Shown in pieces: positions 33,840-44,903 of a stretch of 64,000 nt of DNA. This stretch comes from Desulfococcus multivorans (lineage in GTDB: Bacteria > Desulfobacterota > Desulfobacteria > Desulfobacterales > Desulfococcaceae): contig NZ_CP015381.1 of the NCBI RefSeq assembly GCF_001854245.1, forward strand, positions 1,709,001-1,773,000, written 5' to 3'. Position 1 is the first letter of the stretch, and every line of letters begins with the position of its first letter. A program made the translations under genes and the position numbers. The notes below the pieces were generated by a model. It was not told where the DNA came from. It saw nothing but the letters and a program-made list of their open reading frames with translations, and did no database searches.

Positions 33840-34555
33840 AAAAAACAATCTTCACGGCCATGGCCCTGATATTGTTGTTGTCGGGATGTTCCTGGTTTCA
33901 GACCAGGGAAGAGGCATCCTCGGAAGATCTCGTCAGCGACGGTATGTACAACTATGAAAGCGGCAAATACATGAAAGCGATCGAGTCCTTCGAAAAATTG
34001 AAGGATTGGTATCCCTACAGCAAATATGCTATTCTGGCAGAGTTGAAGACCGCCGATGCATACTACCGGCTGGGAAAATACGACGAGGCTGTCGCCGCTT
34101 ACGAGGCCTTTGAAAGCCTCCATCCGAGAAACGAAGCCATTCCCTATATCATCTACCAGATCGGCACTTGTTACTTCGAACAGATCGATACCGTTGATCG
34201 GGATCAACGCTCGGCGGAGAAGGCCCTGGAGGGGTATATGCGGCTCCTCAGGCAGTTCCCGAACGATCCCTATGCACACAAGGCTCGTCAAAACATCAAA
34301 GTCTGCCAGAGAAGCCTGGCGGGGCATGAGTTTTACGTCGGGCTCTTCTATTTCAAAAGCGGCCACTACCGGCCCGCCCTCAAGCGATTCAAATCCGTAT
34401 TGTCCAATTATCCGGATGTGGGCATCCACCAAAATGCCCTCCGCTACATTACCCTTTGTGAAAACGAGCTGATAGAGAACCCGAAAGCGGACGAGACGGA
34501 GACCGGTGGTGAGGTTGAAACCCTCGAGCCTGAAACCGCCGGAGTATGGCCCTAA
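33836..34555 (+). CDS. bamD: Outer membrane protein assembly factor BamD (YfiO-like lipoprotein)
   Basis: A 239-residue lipoprotein with a signal peptide and lipobox LSGC (Cys18), followed by five tetratricopeptide-like helical repeats (for example NYESGKYMKAIESFEKL and YFKSGHYRPALKRF). BamD is an essential periplasmic-side part of the BAM complex that inserts beta-barrel proteins in the outer membrane, so the cell is Gram-negative. Its ATG overlaps the trxB stop by four bases. The acidic C-terminal tail (roughly the last 25 residues) is low complexity. Confidence 0.9.
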   Translation: MKKTIFTAMALILLLSGCSWFQTREEASSEDLVSDGMYNYESGKYMKAIESFEKLKDWYPYSKYAILAELKTADAYYRLGKYDEAVAAYEAFESLHPRNEAIPYIIYQIGTCYFEQIDTVDRDQRSAEKALEGYMRLLRQFPNDPYAHKARQNIKVCQRSLAGHEFYVGLFYFKSGHYRPALKRFKSVLSNYPDVGIHQNALRYITLCENELIENPKADETETGGEVETLEPETAGVWP

Positions 34556-34750
34556 ATCAAACTAAAAATCTTTACACGATGAATCGTATGGCGTATAGTA
34601 CGCTTTTACGTTTTCGTCGTATGATTTCAGGTTCAGGACGGCTTTGAATCCCCAAGCCGAGCGTCTTGAAGCCCTTCGGATTCGAGAAAACGCGGAGACT
34701 TGTATAAACCCTAAATCGTTAAAAAGATAAATCGTTCAAGGAGTGTCATC

Positions 34751-34942
34751 ATGTCCAGAATGTGTGAGATTTGCGGCAAACGCCCGCAGGTGGGAAACAA
34801 CGTCAGTCATGCGCACAACCTCAACAAACGACGCTTCAATCCCAATCTGCAGCGTGTTCGCGCCCTGCGGGGCAAACAGATCAAAAAGATTATGGTCTGC
34901 ACCCAATGCATCAAGACCGGACGGGTGGTAAAGGCCGCCTAA
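34751..34942 (+). CDS. rpmB: 50S ribosomal protein L28
   Basis: A 63-residue L28 protein of the large ribosomal subunit, starting [12 protein letters not shown]. It keeps the zinc-binding pairs CEIC and CTQC and the [12 protein letters not shown] core. AAGGAG precedes the ATG. Its last four bases overlap the end of the convergent relA/spoT gene. The 195 bases before it are AT-rich and should hold its promoter, though no clear pair of boxes stands out. Confidence 0.97.
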   Translation: MSRMCEICGKRPQVGNNVSHAHNLNKRRFNPNLQRVRALRGKQIKKIMVCTQCIKTGRVVKAA

Positions 34943-37092
34943 CTCTCGATCCGTTCGACTTTAGAGATCTGTTTGACCTTTTTCAGGTCCGACAGAACCC
35001 GATTGAGGTGATTCGTATCTTTGATGGCCAACGTAAAAATGCTGTCCACTGTGTTGTTGTCCCGGATTTCCGAGTGAACATTCAGGATATTGGCCCCGTT
35101 TTTGCTGATATTGGATGCCAGATCCGCCAGGAGACCCACCCGGTCAAAAGAATGAATATGGATCTTTACCGGGTAGGTTTCCTCGGGTGTCGTATCGTTC
35201 CATTCCACCTCGATCTGTCGTTCGGGGTTGAGCTGAAGGGCATTGACGCAGTTGACCCGATGGACGGTAACCCCGCGTCCTTGAGTGATGTATCCGATGA
35301 TGGGATCTCCCGGAACCGGCTGGCAGCATTTTCCAAACCGCACCAGAACGTCATCGATCCCCTTTACCGTTACGCCCGTCCTGGCTTTCTTCTTTCGTAC
35401 CCGATGGATAATCTTGTCGAATAGCGAGTCATCTTTCTCCTCCTCGGTGGGCGGCTTTCGCATGAATTTTCGAACCACCTGGAGCGGGGTGATCTTGCCG
35501 TAGCCCACATTGGCGATGAGATCGTCGAGGCTTTTGAACCCAAAGTCCGCGATCACCGCCTCCATTTCGTCGGACTTGACGACGTCGTTGTAGTTCAGCT
35601 TGTATTTCCGAAAAGCCTTTTCGCACATCTCCCTGCCCAGGCTGATACTGCGTTCCTTTTCCTGGGTCTTGATCCATTGCCGTATCCGGGAACGAGCCTT
35701 GACGGTTTTGACGAAACTGAGCCAATCCTTGCTCGGTTGGTGGTTCTTGTTGGTGATGATCTCGACGATGTCCCCCGTATTCAACTCCGATCGGAGAGGG
35801 ACCATCCGACCGTTCACCTTGGCGCCGATGCACTGGTTGCCGACCTCGGTGTGGATCAGATACGCGAAATCGACCGGAGTCGCACCCTTGACGAGGGATT
35901 TTACCTGGCCCTGTGGAGTGAAGACATAAACCTCGTCGGGGAAGAGATCGATACGAACGCTCTCCAGAAATTCATCGGGGTTTTCAATGTTGGCCTGGTT
36001 TTCGATGAGGTTTTGAATCCACGCGAATTTTTCGCTGATGCTCTTGTCGAGTTTTTTACCTTCCTTGTAGCTCCAGTGGGCAGCAATGCCTGATTTGGCA
36101 ACCCGGTCCATCTCCCACGTCCGGATCTGAATCTCCACCCGTTCTCCGTAAGGACCGATGACGGTTGTATGAAGGGACTGATACATATTGGGCTTGGGTC
36201 GGCCGATGTAGTCCTTGAATTTGACGTCGATGGGCTTCCAGAGGGCGTGGAGGATGCCCAGAGCCTCGTAGCACTGACTTTTGGTGTCGAGGATTATCCG
36301 GAACGCGACGATGTCGTAGACATCCTCGAACTCGAGGTTCTGGGTGATCATTTTCTGGTAGATGCTATAAAAATGCTTGTAGCGCCCAAGAACTTCACAT
36401 TTAATGCCGGCCGCCTTCATTTCCTTCTTGATCATCCCCATGACGGTTTCGACGTAGTGCTCGCGTTCCTCCTTGTCCTTGCTGACAAGTCCCTTGATCC
36501 GGGCGTACTCCTCGGGCATGATATACATGAACGAGGAGTCCTCCAACTCTCGTTTCATCCAGTAGATGCCGAGGCGTGAGGCGATAGATGCGTAAATGTC
36601 CAGCGTCTCTTGCGATATTTCTCGTTTTTTTTTGTCGCTTTTATGAAACCCCAGTGTGCGCATATTGTGGAGACGGTCCGCCAGCTTGATGAGAATCACC
36701 CGGATATCGTCGGCCATGGCGAGGATCATCTTCCGGATGCTTTCTGCATGGCGTTGGTGGGCGCTGTGGGTTTCGACCTTGGTCAGTTTGGTGACGCCGG
36801 AAACGATGTGGGCGACGTCCGGACCGAAAATATCGCTGATCTCCGTGATGGTGGCATGCGTGTCCTCCACGACGTCATGGAGAAGGCCCGCAGCGATGGA
36901 GACGGCATCCAGGTTCATATCCGCCAGGATCGCCGAAACCTCGAGAGGATGCGATAAATAGGGCTCCCCTGAAAGACGGACCTGGCCGTCGTGAACCCGG
37001 GCGGAATAGATGTAGGCGCGATCGATGAGATCGATATCCGCATCCGGGTTGTTTTCGAGCATTTTGTCGATGATATCGCTGATACGAACCAT
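34939..37092 (-). CDS. Bifunctional (p)ppGpp synthetase/hydrolase, RelA/SpoT family
   Basis: A 717-residue alarmone enzyme with the complete long RSH layout: an HD hydrolase domain with LLHDVVED near residue 70, a synthetase domain (FYSIYQKM and [18 protein letters not shown]), a TGS domain ([11 protein letters not shown]) near 385, a conserved-cysteine region ([10 protein letters not shown]) and a C-terminal ACT domain. The intact HD motif suggests it can both make and degrade (p)ppGpp. It starts 26 bases after proS and may be transcribed with it. Confidence 0.95.
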   Translation of the reverse strand: MVRISDIIDKMLENNPDADIDLIDRAYIYSARVHDGQVRLSGEPYLSHPLEVSAILADMNLDAVSIAAGLLHDVVEDTHATITEISDIFGPDVAHIVSGVTKLTKVETHSAHQRHAESIRKMILAMADDIRVILIKLADRLHNMRTLGFHKSDKKKREISQETLDIYASIASRLGIYWMKRELEDSSFMYIMPEEYARIKGLVSKDKEEREHYVETVMGMIKKEMKAAGIKCEVLGRYKHFYSIYQKMITQNLEFEDVYDIVAFRIILDTKSQCYEALGILHALWKPIDVKFKDYIGRPKPNMYQSLHTTVIGPYGERVEIQIRTWEMDRVAKSGIAAHWSYKEGKKLDKSISEKFAWIQNLIENQANIENPDEFLESVRIDLFPDEVYVFTPQGQVKSLVKGATPVDFAYLIHTEVGNQCIGAKVNGRMVPLRSELNTGDIVEIITNKNHQPSKDWLSFVKTVKARSRIRQWIKTQEKERSISLGREMCEKAFRKYKLNYNDVVKSDEMEAVIADFGFKSLDDLIANVGYGKITPLQVVRKFMRKPPTEEEKDDSLFDKIIHRVRKKKARTGVTVKGIDDVLVRFGKCCQPVPGDPIIGYITQGRGVTVHRVNCVNALQLNPERQIEVEWNDTTPEETYPVKIHIHSFDRVGLLADLASNISKNGANILNVHSEIRDNNTVDSIFTLAIKDTNHLNRVLSDLKKVKQISKVERIES

Positions 37093-37118
37093 GCTGTTCG
37101 GCTACCTCGACTGGTCGA

Positions 37119-38639
37119 TCAATAAGCTTTGGCGAAGACGACGCGGGCCTCTGAAGGCTTTCCGCAACAGATGCACCGGCCCTTTTCAGTGGTGTTTTCG
37201 AGGGGAATGCATCGGATGGTGACCGTGAGGTCCTCTTTGATTTTTGCCTCGCACGCCGCTTCACCACACCAGTGACTCATGGCAAATCCACCATGAATTT
37301 CAGGCTTTTCAGGATTTTCAGGGGTAAAGAAGTCGTAAAAGGCGTCGGAATCGTCGATAACCCGGGTATGAGAATGGGTATAGTCTCCGGCGCGCTTAAG
37401 GAGGTTGCCCTGGATCTCGTCAAGAAGGTTGCCGATGGTCTTGACGAACACATCCCGTTTGATGCTGGTTTTCTTTCGATGATCCATATCCCGCCGGGCG
37501 ACGAAGACCGCGTTTTCGGCAATATCCCGGGGCCCGATCTCGACCCGCAGGGGAATGCCCTTCTTGATCCATTCCCATCCCCGGGCCCCTCCGATGTCCC
37601 GCTCGTCGATTTCGACGCGCAATCGGGCGTGGTGGTAGTGAGTGTTTCGAAGCTCGGCGGCAAGGCTTTCCGTGTAGGTCATGACGTTGGCCCGTTCATC
37701 CTCGTTTTTGAAGATGGGAAGGAGTACCAGGTGGGCGGGGCTGACCCGGGGGGGCATGATAACACCGTCGTCGTCGCCGTGGGTCATGATAAGGCCGCCG
37801 ATCATTCGGGTGGACGTCCCCCATGATGTGGTCCATGCGAATTCCTCTTTCTCTTCGGGCGTCTGAAATTTGATGCCCGAGGCTTTGGCGAAATTCTGTC
37901 CGAGGAAATGGGATGTTCCCGCCTGGAGGGCCTTGCGATCCTGCATCATGGCCTCGATGCAGAGCGTGTCGACAGCTCCGGGAAACCGCTCGGTGGCTGT
38001 TTTTCGGCCTTTGATGACCGGCATGCCCAGGTAATCCTGGACGAAGTGGGCATAGATATCCAGCATCTGGTGGGTCCGGGCAAGGGCGTCTTCCGGCGTG
38101 GCATGTACGGTATGTCCTTCCTGCCATAGAAATTCGCTGGTCCTCAGAAAGATGCGGGTGCGCATTTCCCAGCGTACCACGTTTACCCACTGGTTGATGA
38201 GCAACGGCAGGTCCCGGTAAGAGCTGACCCATTTGGCGAAGGAGTCGCCGATGATCGTTTCCGAGGTGGGGCGTACCACCAGGGGCTCGGCCAGTTCCCC
38301 CGCGGGCGTCAGCCCCCCGGCGGCGTTTTTCTCCAGGCGATGGTGCGTGACGACCGCGCATTCCTTGGCAAACCCCTCAACGTGCTCGGCTTCCCTCTCC
38401 AGAAAGCTGATAGGGATAAACAAGGGGAAATATGCATTTTTAACGCCGGTTGATTTGAAAAGGTCGTCCAGCTCGCGGACGATATTTTCCCAAAGGGCGT
38501 ATCCCCAGGGCTTGATGACCATGCATCCCCGAACCGGCGACCGATCGGCCATATCCGATGCCTTGACCACCTGCTGATACCATTCTGCGTAGTCTTCGAT
38601 TCGTGTGGGCGTGATTGCTGTTTTCGGTTGCGTTGCCAT
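37119..38639 (-). CDS. proS: Prolyl-tRNA synthetase, archaeal/eukaryotic type
   Basis: A 506-residue class II synthetase of the short form without the bacterial editing insertion. Class II motifs include the motif 2 area RWEMRTRIFLRTSEFLWQEG and motif 3 area MIGGLIMTHGDD. The C-terminal region ends with the cysteine pairs typical of this type (RCICCG) and a terminal tyrosine. AAAGGA before the ATG supports the start. It lies between ispG and relA/spoT on the same strand, 102 bases after ispG. Confidence 0.94.
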   Translation of the reverse strand: MATQPKTAITPTRIEDYAEWYQQVVKASDMADRSPVRGCMVIKPWGYALWENIVRELDDLFKSTGVKNAYFPLFIPISFLEREAEHVEGFAKECAVVTHHRLEKNAAGGLTPAGELAEPLVVRPTSETIIGDSFAKWVSSYRDLPLLINQWVNVVRWEMRTRIFLRTSEFLWQEGHTVHATPEDALARTHQMLDIYAHFVQDYLGMPVIKGRKTATERFPGAVDTLCIEAMMQDRKALQAGTSHFLGQNFAKASGIKFQTPEEKEEFAWTTSWGTSTRMIGGLIMTHGDDDGVIMPPRVSPAHLVLLPIFKNEDERANVMTYTESLAAELRNTHYHHARLRVEIDERDIGGARGWEWIKKGIPLRVEIGPRDIAENAVFVARRDMDHRKKTSIKRDVFVKTIGNLLDEIQGNLLKRAGDYTHSHTRVIDDSDAFYDFFTPENPEKPEIHGGFAMSHWCGEAACEAKIKEDLTVTIRCIPLENTTEKGRCICCGKPSEARVVFAKAY

Positions 38640-38741
38640 ATACGTCCTTTCGTCGGTTTTTGCTGTCTTTCATCGGGTCATCATGCCGTTTTCGGATGCC
38701 GGGTTCCGGCGGATACACGCTATGCCCGGACAGTTGCCGTT

Positions 38742-39848
38742 TTATGCTCCGTCGGTTCGAGACGAGGTTGGGACCTTCAGGTTTCTGGAAAAGCGATCGA
38801 CCTCTTCCAGAAGGACTTCCACCAACTGTTCGTGAGGGACCTTCCGGATCACCTTGCCTTTCTTGAAAAGGATCCCTATGCCGTCGCCGCCGGCAATGCC
38901 GACGTCCGCTTCCCTTGCCTCTCCAGGTCCGTTGACCACGCATCCCATGATGGCGATCTTGATGGGTGTCGAAACCGTGATGAGGGCTTTTTCGACACGC
39001 TCCGCCACATCGAAAAGATTGATTTTGCAGCGACCGCAGGTGGGACAGCTGACAATCTCGGGCCCGTGCCGCCGGATTGCCAGCGCCTTCAGAATTTCAT
39101 ATCCTACGCGGACTTCTTCCCCCGGATCGCGGGTCAGGGAAACCCGGATGGTGTCCCCGATGCCGTCTGCCAGGAGCATGCCGATGCCCAGGGCGGACTT
39201 GACGATACCTGGATACAGGCCCCCGGCTTCAGTGACACCGACGTGAAGGGGCAGGTCGGTTTTCTCGGAGAGAAGCCGGTAGGCCGAGACGGTTCTGGAG
39301 ACATCGGATGCCTTGAGGGAAATCTTGATCTGGTCGAAATCACAGGACCTGAGCATCTCCACGTGACGCAGGGCGCTTTCGACCATGCCCTCTGCAGTGA
39401 CGCCGCCGTACCGTTTGAGAATGTCTTTTTCAAGGGATCCGGCGTTCACGCCGATTCGGATGGGAAGACCCCGGTCTTTGGCACAGCGCACCACCTCGCT
39501 CACCTTTTTCATACCCCCGATGTTGCCCGGGTTGAGGCGGAGACCGTCGGCACCGGACTCCGCCGCCGCAATGGCGAGGCGATAGTCGAAGTGGATGTCT
39601 GCAATCAAGGGGATGGTGATATTTGATTTGATGGACCGAATGGCTCGGGCGGCCGCCATGTCGGGCACCGCCACGCGTACGATCTCGCAGCCGGCCAGTT
39701 GGAGGCGACAAATCTGGTCCGTTGTTGCCGCAACGTCCTCGGTCGAGGTGTTGGTCATGGACTGGACCGAAACAGGTGCGCCGCCGCCGACCTGTACACG
39801 GCCGACATGGATGGCACGCGTCGTTTTTCTGTGAATCTCCAGGGGCAT
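38742..39848 (-). CDS. ispG: 4-hydroxy-3-methylbut-2-enyl diphosphate synthase
   Basis: A 368-residue iron-sulfur enzyme of the MEP isoprenoid pathway (GcpE). It has the N-terminal VGGGAPVSVQSMTNT barrel entry, GLRLNPGN and the C-terminal cluster cysteines in CPTCGRC and MGCVVNGPGEA. It reductively opens the cyclic diphosphate intermediate. The C-terminal extension of about 20 residues past the usual end is not alarming. It leads a short minus-strand run with proS and relA/spoT. No strong ribosome site is seen before the ATG. Confidence 0.95.
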   Translation of the reverse strand: MPLEIHRKTTRAIHVGRVQVGGGAPVSVQSMTNTSTEDVAATTDQICRLQLAGCEIVRVAVPDMAAARAIRSIKSNITIPLIADIHFDYRLAIAAAESGADGLRLNPGNIGGMKKVSEVVRCAKDRGLPIRIGVNAGSLEKDILKRYGGVTAEGMVESALRHVEMLRSCDFDQIKISLKASDVSRTVSAYRLLSEKTDLPLHVGVTEAGGLYPGIVKSALGIGMLLADGIGDTIRVSLTRDPGEEVRVGYEILKALAIRRHGPEIVSCPTCGRCKINLFDVAERVEKALITVSTPIKIAIMGCVVNGPGEAREADVGIAGGDGIGILFKKGKVIRKVPHEQLVEVLLEEVDRFSRNLKVPTSSRTDGA

Positions 39849-40130
39849 CGTTCAATATCCAAACATAACCGCCCCCGTCGAGGGCGGTAAAAAAGAATCT
39901 GCACATAGGGCTTTCAAACCCTATTTAAAGCACTTTCCGGACGAATTTCAAATAAAAAATCGCGCCGCAGGGTTACGTGTGGCGGGGATTCGGGGTACAG
40001 CAACGGCAGGATAAATGATCGTATTGAACGGCGGCTCCGGAAGATAGCGGCGTAACCCCTTTGCCGCAGCTTCCCGGCGGAAAATCGACGGGAAGATCCC
40101 CGGGACGCTCTCGTCATGAATGGCCTTCGT

Positions 40131-40751
40131 TCAACGGAAAAACGGATTGTAACGCTTCTCTCTTCCAATGGATGTCGCAGGACCGTGGCCGCAATAGACC
40201 TTGGTTTCGTCCGGAAGCGAGAACAGTTTCATACGCACGCTGGCGATGAGTTGATTGTAGTCGCCCCCCGGAAGGTCCGTTCTTCCGATGGAACCCGAAA
40301 AAAGTGTATCGCCGACAAAAACGCTGTCCTCGGCTTTGAGAGCGATACCCCCGGGACTGTGACCCGGCACGTGAATGACCTTGAGTGTGATGTTGCCGAA
40401 GCTGAGGATATCGCCGTCCCCCGGCATCTGATCCGCCGCCGGGGAGTTTTCCACGGAAAGACCGAAGGAAGAGGCTGCTGCGCTGAGGTGGCTCAGCATG
40501 GAAGCGTCCCCTTCATGAATCAGGATCGGCGCGCCCGTGGCTTCTTTCAGACGTTTGTTGGCGCCCACATGGTCGAAGTGACCGTGGGTGTTGATAATCA
40601 GTTTGACCTTGAGTCCGAGATCATCGATGACTTGAAGGATCCGGTCGGCATCACCTCCCGGATCGATGACCGCAGCCTCCCGTGTCTCTTCGCATCCCAG
40701 AATATAGCAATTGGCCATAATCGGCCCGACTTCCAAGCTTTCCAATATCAT
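40131..40751 (-). CDS. MBL-fold hydrolase, glyoxalase II-like (YcbL type)
   Basis: A 206-residue metallo-beta-lactamase fold protein with metal motif THGHFDHVG near residue 55, further ligands in HVPGHSPGG and the FVGDTLFSGSIGRTD region, and a final CGHGPAT. Proteins of this size and motif set are hydroxyacylglutathione hydrolase-like or persulfide dioxygenase-like thioesterases; the precise substrate cannot be read. A strong AAAGGAGG precedes the ATG. The next upstream gene on the strand is the small unknown at 40818. The 280 bases downstream, before ispG, hold no gene. Confidence 0.85.
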   Translation of the reverse strand: MILESLEVGPIMANCYILGCEETREAAVIDPGGDADRILQVIDDLGLKVKLIINTHGHFDHVGANKRLKEATGAPILIHEGDASMLSHLSAAASSFGLSVENSPAADQMPGDGDILSFGNITLKVIHVPGHSPGGIALKAEDSVFVGDTLFSGSIGRTDLPGGDYNQLIASVRMKLFSLPDETKVYCGHGPATSIGREKRYNPFFR

Positions 40752-40817
40752 GACATCCTCCTTTACATCTATCCTCTATATTCCATCTCCCGATGGACCG
40801 ATATCTTTCCTGCGGAA

Positions 40818-41093
40818 CTATTTTCCTGAAAGACGCTCACGGGCTTTTTGAATATGCTCTACAAGGCTGCTTACCTTGTTCACCGATCCATTTCCCGTGA
40901 GGTCTTTGAAGGCTTGCTCGGAAAGGTGCGTTTTCAGGAACGTCGTCACGTCGAAAGATTCCCACCAGCAGTCGATGATATGACGGCAAACCGATTCCCT
41001 ACCTTCGGCCCTGAGACAGTACCGGAAAGGAATCTGCCCTCCGAGGCGGGGGCATCGGCGCTCATAACCTTCCAGGTCTTTGGAAATCATCAT
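40818..41093 (-). CDS. Small conserved-looking cysteine-containing protein
   Basis: A 91-residue protein with four cysteines in the first half: RRCPRLG, FRYCLR, SVCRHI and IDCWWES. The spacing suggests a small metal-binding or redox fold. I cannot name the family. Its start overlaps the stop of the trpB-like gene by four bases (ATGA), which supports it as a real, translationally coupled gene. Its C-terminal half is helical and charged. Confidence 0.7.
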   Translation of the reverse strand: MMISKDLEGYERRCPRLGGQIPFRYCLRAEGRESVCRHIIDCWWESFDVTTFLKTHLSEQAFKDLTGNGSVNKVSSLVEHIQKARERLSGK

Positions 41094-42466
41094 CGGCTTT
41101 TAAGCAATGTGGGTTTCGGAAAATTTTCGAAGATTCGCTCCGATCGCTCGATTTCCTCGTCCGTCAGGACATAGTTTGTCAGTTGTCCGGATAGAAACTT
41201 CTCATAGGCGGTCAGGTCCAGCAGGCCGTGTCCGCTCCAACTGAAAACGATCACTTTTTCTTTTCCTTCTGCTTTGGCTTTAAGGGCTTCGCTGACCACG
41301 CACGCCAGGGCATGGGTCGTTTCAGGGGCCGGGATGATCCCTTCGGTTCTGGCGGCGAGCACTCCGGCCTCCAGTGCCTGAATTTGCGTTACGGCTTTAG
41401 GGGTTGCGATGCCCTCGGTGACGATCTGGCTCACGGTGGGTGCCATACCGTGATACCTCAGCCCGCCGGTATGAATCGGAGGCGGAATGAATGCATGTCC
41501 GAGGCTGTGCATTGGCAGAAGCGGCGTGTAACGTGCCGTATCGCCGTGGTCGTAGACAAAGGGCGCCTTGGTCAGGGTAGGGCAGGCTGCGGGTTCCACA
41601 GGAATAATATCGATGTCTTTGCCGTTGATTTTGTCGAGGACGAAGGGAAATGCGAGTCCTGCGAAATTGCTGCCGCCGCCGGCACATCCAATGATAATAT
41701 CGGGATATTCTCCGATTTTTTCAAATTGCCGTTTGGCTTCGAGTCCGATGATGGTCTGGTGAAGCATGACGTGGTTGAGCACGCTCCCGAGTGAATAGCG
41801 GGTCTTTCCGGTTTCGTCGGCGACGGCCGCCTCGATGGCTTCGCTGATGGCGATGCCGAGGCTACCGGGCGTGTCGGGATCCCGTTCCAGGGCCTCTCTT
41901 CCGGCCCGGGTCTCTGTACTGGGACTGGCCACGCATTGTCCACCCCAGGTTTCCATCATGGCCTTTCGATAGGGCTTCTGATCGAAGCTGATGCGGACCA
42001 TGTAGACCTTGCACTGCATTCCGAACTGGGCGCATGCAAAGGAGAGCGCGCTTCCCCACTGTCCCGCGCCGGTCTCGGTGGTCATCCGCTCGATGCCGAA
42101 CACCTTGTTGTAGTATACCTGAGGCACCGCCGTGTTGGGTTTGTGACTTCCCGGGGGGCTCAGGCTTTCGTTCTTGTAGTAAATGCGGGCGGGCGTTCCC
42201 AGAGCCTTTTCCAGGGATCGTGCTCGAACCAGGGGCGCAGGACGCCATATGGCCAAAACCTCCAGGACGGGTTCGGGAATGTCGATCCACCGATCGGTGC
42301 TGACCTCCTGCTCGATCAGGTTCATTGGGAAAACCGGTGCCAGAGTTTCCGGCGTGAGGGGGGTGCCGTCGGGTCCCAATGGAGGATTTATCTTGATGTC
42401 CGCAAGAATATTGTACCATTGGCGGGGCATTTCATCTTCGTTTAGAAGAATTTTTCTGGGTTCCAT
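41090..42466 (-). CDS. Tryptophan synthase beta-like PLP enzyme (TrpB2)
   Basis: A 458-residue PLP enzyme of the TrpB2 branch, longer than classical TrpB and not encoded beside trpA. The PLP lysine lies in GSHKPNTA, the substrate-glutamate loop in TETGAGQWG, and the phosphate-binding loop in GCAGGGSNF. TrpB2 proteins condense serine with indole and are thought to salvage free indole. The gene follows nusB by 17 bases and overlaps the next small gene, so it belongs to the riboflavin-nusB transcription unit. Confidence 0.92.
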   Translation of the reverse strand: MEPRKILLNEDEMPRQWYNILADIKINPPLGPDGTPLTPETLAPVFPMNLIEQEVSTDRWIDIPEPVLEVLAIWRPAPLVRARSLEKALGTPARIYYKNESLSPPGSHKPNTAVPQVYYNKVFGIERMTTETGAGQWGSALSFACAQFGMQCKVYMVRISFDQKPYRKAMMETWGGQCVASPSTETRAGREALERDPDTPGSLGIAISEAIEAAVADETGKTRYSLGSVLNHVMLHQTIIGLEAKRQFEKIGEYPDIIIGCAGGGSNFAGLAFPFVLDKINGKDIDIIPVEPAACPTLTKAPFVYDHGDTARYTPLLPMHSLGHAFIPPPIHTGGLRYHGMAPTVSQIVTEGIATPKAVTQIQALEAGVLAARTEGIIPAPETTHALACVVSEALKAKAEGKEKVIVFSWSGHGLLDLTAYEKFLSGQLTNYVLTDEEIERSERIFENFPKPTLLKSR

Positions 42467-42483
42467 AACTTAAAAGACTCTCC

Positions 42484-43080
42484 TTAATCGTTTTCCGTTT
42501 CGTCATGGATCGGCGTCGTTGTCGATGCACGCCGCTTCACGACTCCCGGCCGCCCTCGAACCGGTGAAAAAGAGGCAACCTCTGCTTTTTCATCTGTCTT
42601 TCCGATGCCGTCACCGACCGACGGTATCCGATCGGGTATGGCTGACCGGCATTCGGCTTCGACCTGAATCTCCTGGTTTTTCAGAGCGATATGAGCGCTG
42701 TCGAGAATGCCGTTAATGAATGCTCCTGATTCTTCCGTGCCATATTTCTTACCGATGTCGATGGCTTCGTTAATGGATACTTTTTCCGGGATATCTTCAA
42801 GGAAAAGGATTTCATAGAGTGCAATCCGCATGACATTCCGATCGACGCAGGCCATGCGGCTGATCTTCCAATTGCTGGAAAACCGTTCGATAAGGCGGTC
42901 GATCTGGCATCGGTTCAGCATGACTCCCCGGGCCAGCGTTTCGAAAAAAGGTTGGATTTTTTCCGACTGCGGAAAGCATCGCTGAAAAAGCGTCAGCGCC
43001 TCGATGGAGATGTCGTTGCGGATATCCATGTAATAAAGCGCTTGCAGGGCGGCTTCTCTTGATTTTCGGCGGTTTTTCAT
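42484..43080 (-). CDS. nusB: Transcription antitermination factor NusB with C-terminal extension
   Basis: A 198-residue protein. The first roughly 135 residues are a normal NusB fold (REAALQALYYMD, RNVMRIALYEILF, NEAIDIGKKYGTEESG), which joins the rRNA antitermination complex through boxA RNA and S10. The last 60 residues are extra, polar and probably disordered. It starts ten bases after ribH, the usual gene order. Confidence 0.92.
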   Translation of the reverse strand: MKNRRKSREAALQALYYMDIRNDISIEALTLFQRCFPQSEKIQPFFETLARGVMLNRCQIDRLIERFSSNWKISRMACVDRNVMRIALYEILFLEDIPEKVSINEAIDIGKKYGTEESGAFINGILDSAHIALKNQEIQVEAECRSAIPDRIPSVGDGIGKTDEKAEVASFSPVRGRPGVVKRRASTTTPIHDETEND

Positions 43081-43090
43081 GGTTCTTTCG

Positions 43091-43564
43091 TCAGGACTGA
43101 TCCACGACGTCCATCAGATTGGCCATTTCGATGGCGCTGACCGCCGCGCTCCACCCCTTGTTGCCGGCTTTGGTCCCGGCCCGCTCGATGGCCTGTTCGA
43201 TGCTGTCGGTTGTCAGGATGCCAAAGATGACCGGGACCTCCGATTCCATTGAGACTGCGGCGATCCCCTTGGAGACCTCGGCACATACGTAGTCGTAATG
43301 GGATGTGGCGCCTCGGATGACGGCCCCAAGACATATGATTGCGTGATATCGATCCTTAGCCGCGAGTTTTTTAGCCAAAAGCGGTATCTCGAAGGCTCCG
43401 GGGACCTTGACGATATCGATGTCGGCTTCCTTGGCCCCGGAGCGGTTCAGCGCATCCAAGGCCCCGCCCACCAGGCGATCGGTAATGAAGTCATTGAATC
43501 GGGCGGCAACGATGGCGAATCTTTTTCCCTCCGCAATCAGTTTGCCCTCGAACGTATTCGGCAT
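43091..43564 (-). CDS. ribH: 6,7-dimethyl-8-ribityllumazine synthase
   Basis: A 157-residue lumazine synthase that joins 3,4-dihydroxy-2-butanone 4-phosphate with the ribityl-pyrimidine. It has [24 protein letters not shown], and [14 protein letters not shown] with the catalytic histidine. AAAGGAG six bases before the ATG fixes the start. It lies between ribBA and nusB. Confidence 0.97.
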   Translation of the reverse strand: MPNTFEGKLIAEGKRFAIVAARFNDFITDRLVGGALDALNRSGAKEADIDIVKVPGAFEIPLLAKKLAAKDRYHAIICLGAVIRGATSHYDYVCAEVSKGIAAVSMESEVPVIFGILTTDSIEQAIERAGTKAGNKGWSAAVSAIEMANLMDVVDQS

Positions 43565-43597
43565 GGAATTCTCCTTTTGTGTGAGCGGGTCGACGGG

Positions 43598-44818
43598 TCA
43601 GCGGTTGTTGACATCGAGGTTTAAGAGATGGCCCATCTTGAGCTTTTTGCACTCGAGGTAGCATCGGTCGAAATCGTTGGGGGGGATCTCGATGGATACC
43701 TGTTCGACAACACTGAGGCCGTAGCCCTGGAGGCCGACCATTTTTTTGGGGTTGTTGGTCATGAGCCTCATTTTTCGTACGCCCAGGTCCCTCAGAATCT
43801 GGGCACCGATGCCGTAATCCCTCAGGTCGTCTTTGAACCCGAGCTTCCGATTTGCCTCGACGGTGTCGAGACCGTGGTTGATCTGAAGTTCGTATGCTCT
43901 CAGTTTATTGACCAGACCGATCCCCCTGCCTTCCTGGCGAAGATAAAGAATGACGCCGGAGCCTTCCTTTTCCACCATTTCCATGGCTTTGTGAAGCTGA
44001 TCGCTGCAGTCGCACCGGAGGGATCCGAAGATATCACCGGTCATGCACTCAGAGTGTACGCGCACCAGAATCGGCTTTTCAGGTTCGATTTCGCCTTTGA
44101 CAAGAGCGATATGGGTGAGTTGGTCCATATCGTTTTCGTAAGCGATGATCTGGAACTCCCCGCCGAATCGGGTGGGAATACGGGTATTCGCCGCACGACG
44201 AACGAAGGATTCGTTGCGGAGCAGGTAAGCCACCAGATCCGCAATGGTACAGATGCCGATGCCGTGCTCATCGCTGAATTGTTCCAGTCTCGGCATCCGT
44301 GCCATGGTACCGTCGTCATCCATGATTTCGCAGATGACACCCGCCGGCTTCAAACCGGCGAGGCGGGCCAGGTCCACCGATCCTTCAGTTTGTCCCACTC
44401 GCACCATCACCCCGCCGTCCCTGGCGCGGAGGGGAAAGATGTGTCCGGGGCGAGCCAGATCTTCGGGTCTGCAATCGTCCGAAACGGCCGTCAGAATGGT
44501 GGTGGCGCGATCTGCCGCCGAAATCCCCGTGGTGACCCCCTTTTTGGCCTCGATGGAAACGGTGAAGCCCGTTTCGAACCGGGAGGTGTTGTTCTGCACC
44601 ATCATGGGCAATTTGAGAGTGTCGACCTTGGCGCCGGTCAGCGAAAGGCAGATCAAACCCCTGCCGTATTTCGCCATGAAATTGATGGCTTCAGGGGTTA
44701 CTTTTTCGGCCGCCATGGTGAGGTCGCCCTCATTCTCACGGTCCTCATCGTCAACAAGAATGACCATTCGACCCTCTTTGATGTCCTGAATGGCCTGTTC
44801 AATAGATATTTGCGGCAT
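43598..44818 (-). CDS. ribBA: Bifunctional 3,4-dihydroxy-2-butanone-4-phosphate synthase / GTP cyclohydrolase II
   Basis: A 406-residue fusion. The N-terminal half is DHBP synthase ([12 protein letters not shown], then [12 protein letters not shown] and [12 protein letters not shown]). The C-terminal half is GTP cyclohydrolase II with the zinc cysteines in [14 protein letters not shown] and the [10 protein letters not shown] segment. It supplies both branches of riboflavin synthesis. AAAGGAG lies 14 bases before the ATG, rather far. The gene sits between ribE and ribH. Confidence 0.97.
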   Translation of the reverse strand: MPQISIEQAIQDIKEGRMVILVDDEDRENEGDLTMAAEKVTPEAINFMAKYGRGLICLSLTGAKVDTLKLPMMVQNNTSRFETGFTVSIEAKKGVTTGISAADRATTILTAVSDDCRPEDLARPGHIFPLRARDGGVMVRVGQTEGSVDLARLAGLKPAGVICEIMDDDGTMARMPRLEQFSDEHGIGICTIADLVAYLLRNESFVRRAANTRIPTRFGGEFQIIAYENDMDQLTHIALVKGEIEPEKPILVRVHSECMTGDIFGSLRCDCSDQLHKAMEMVEKEGSGVILYLRQEGRGIGLVNKLRAYELQINHGLDTVEANRKLGFKDDLRDYGIGAQILRDLGVRKMRLMTNNPKKMVGLQGYGLSVVEQVSIEIPPNDFDRCYLECKKLKMGHLLNLDVNNR

Positions 44819-44903
44819 GACAGTTACTTAACTCCTTTGGTACCGTTTTGAAAATGATCCGCCGAGGCGTTCCGGCCGCTGCGGATGATTGCGAATGAAT
44901 CGT

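Noticed and set aside
39869-39889. Hairpin ACCGCCC/GGGCGGT before ispG as a terminator
   Set aside because: The A/T run lies on the wrong side of the stem for either direction; at most a leader hairpin.
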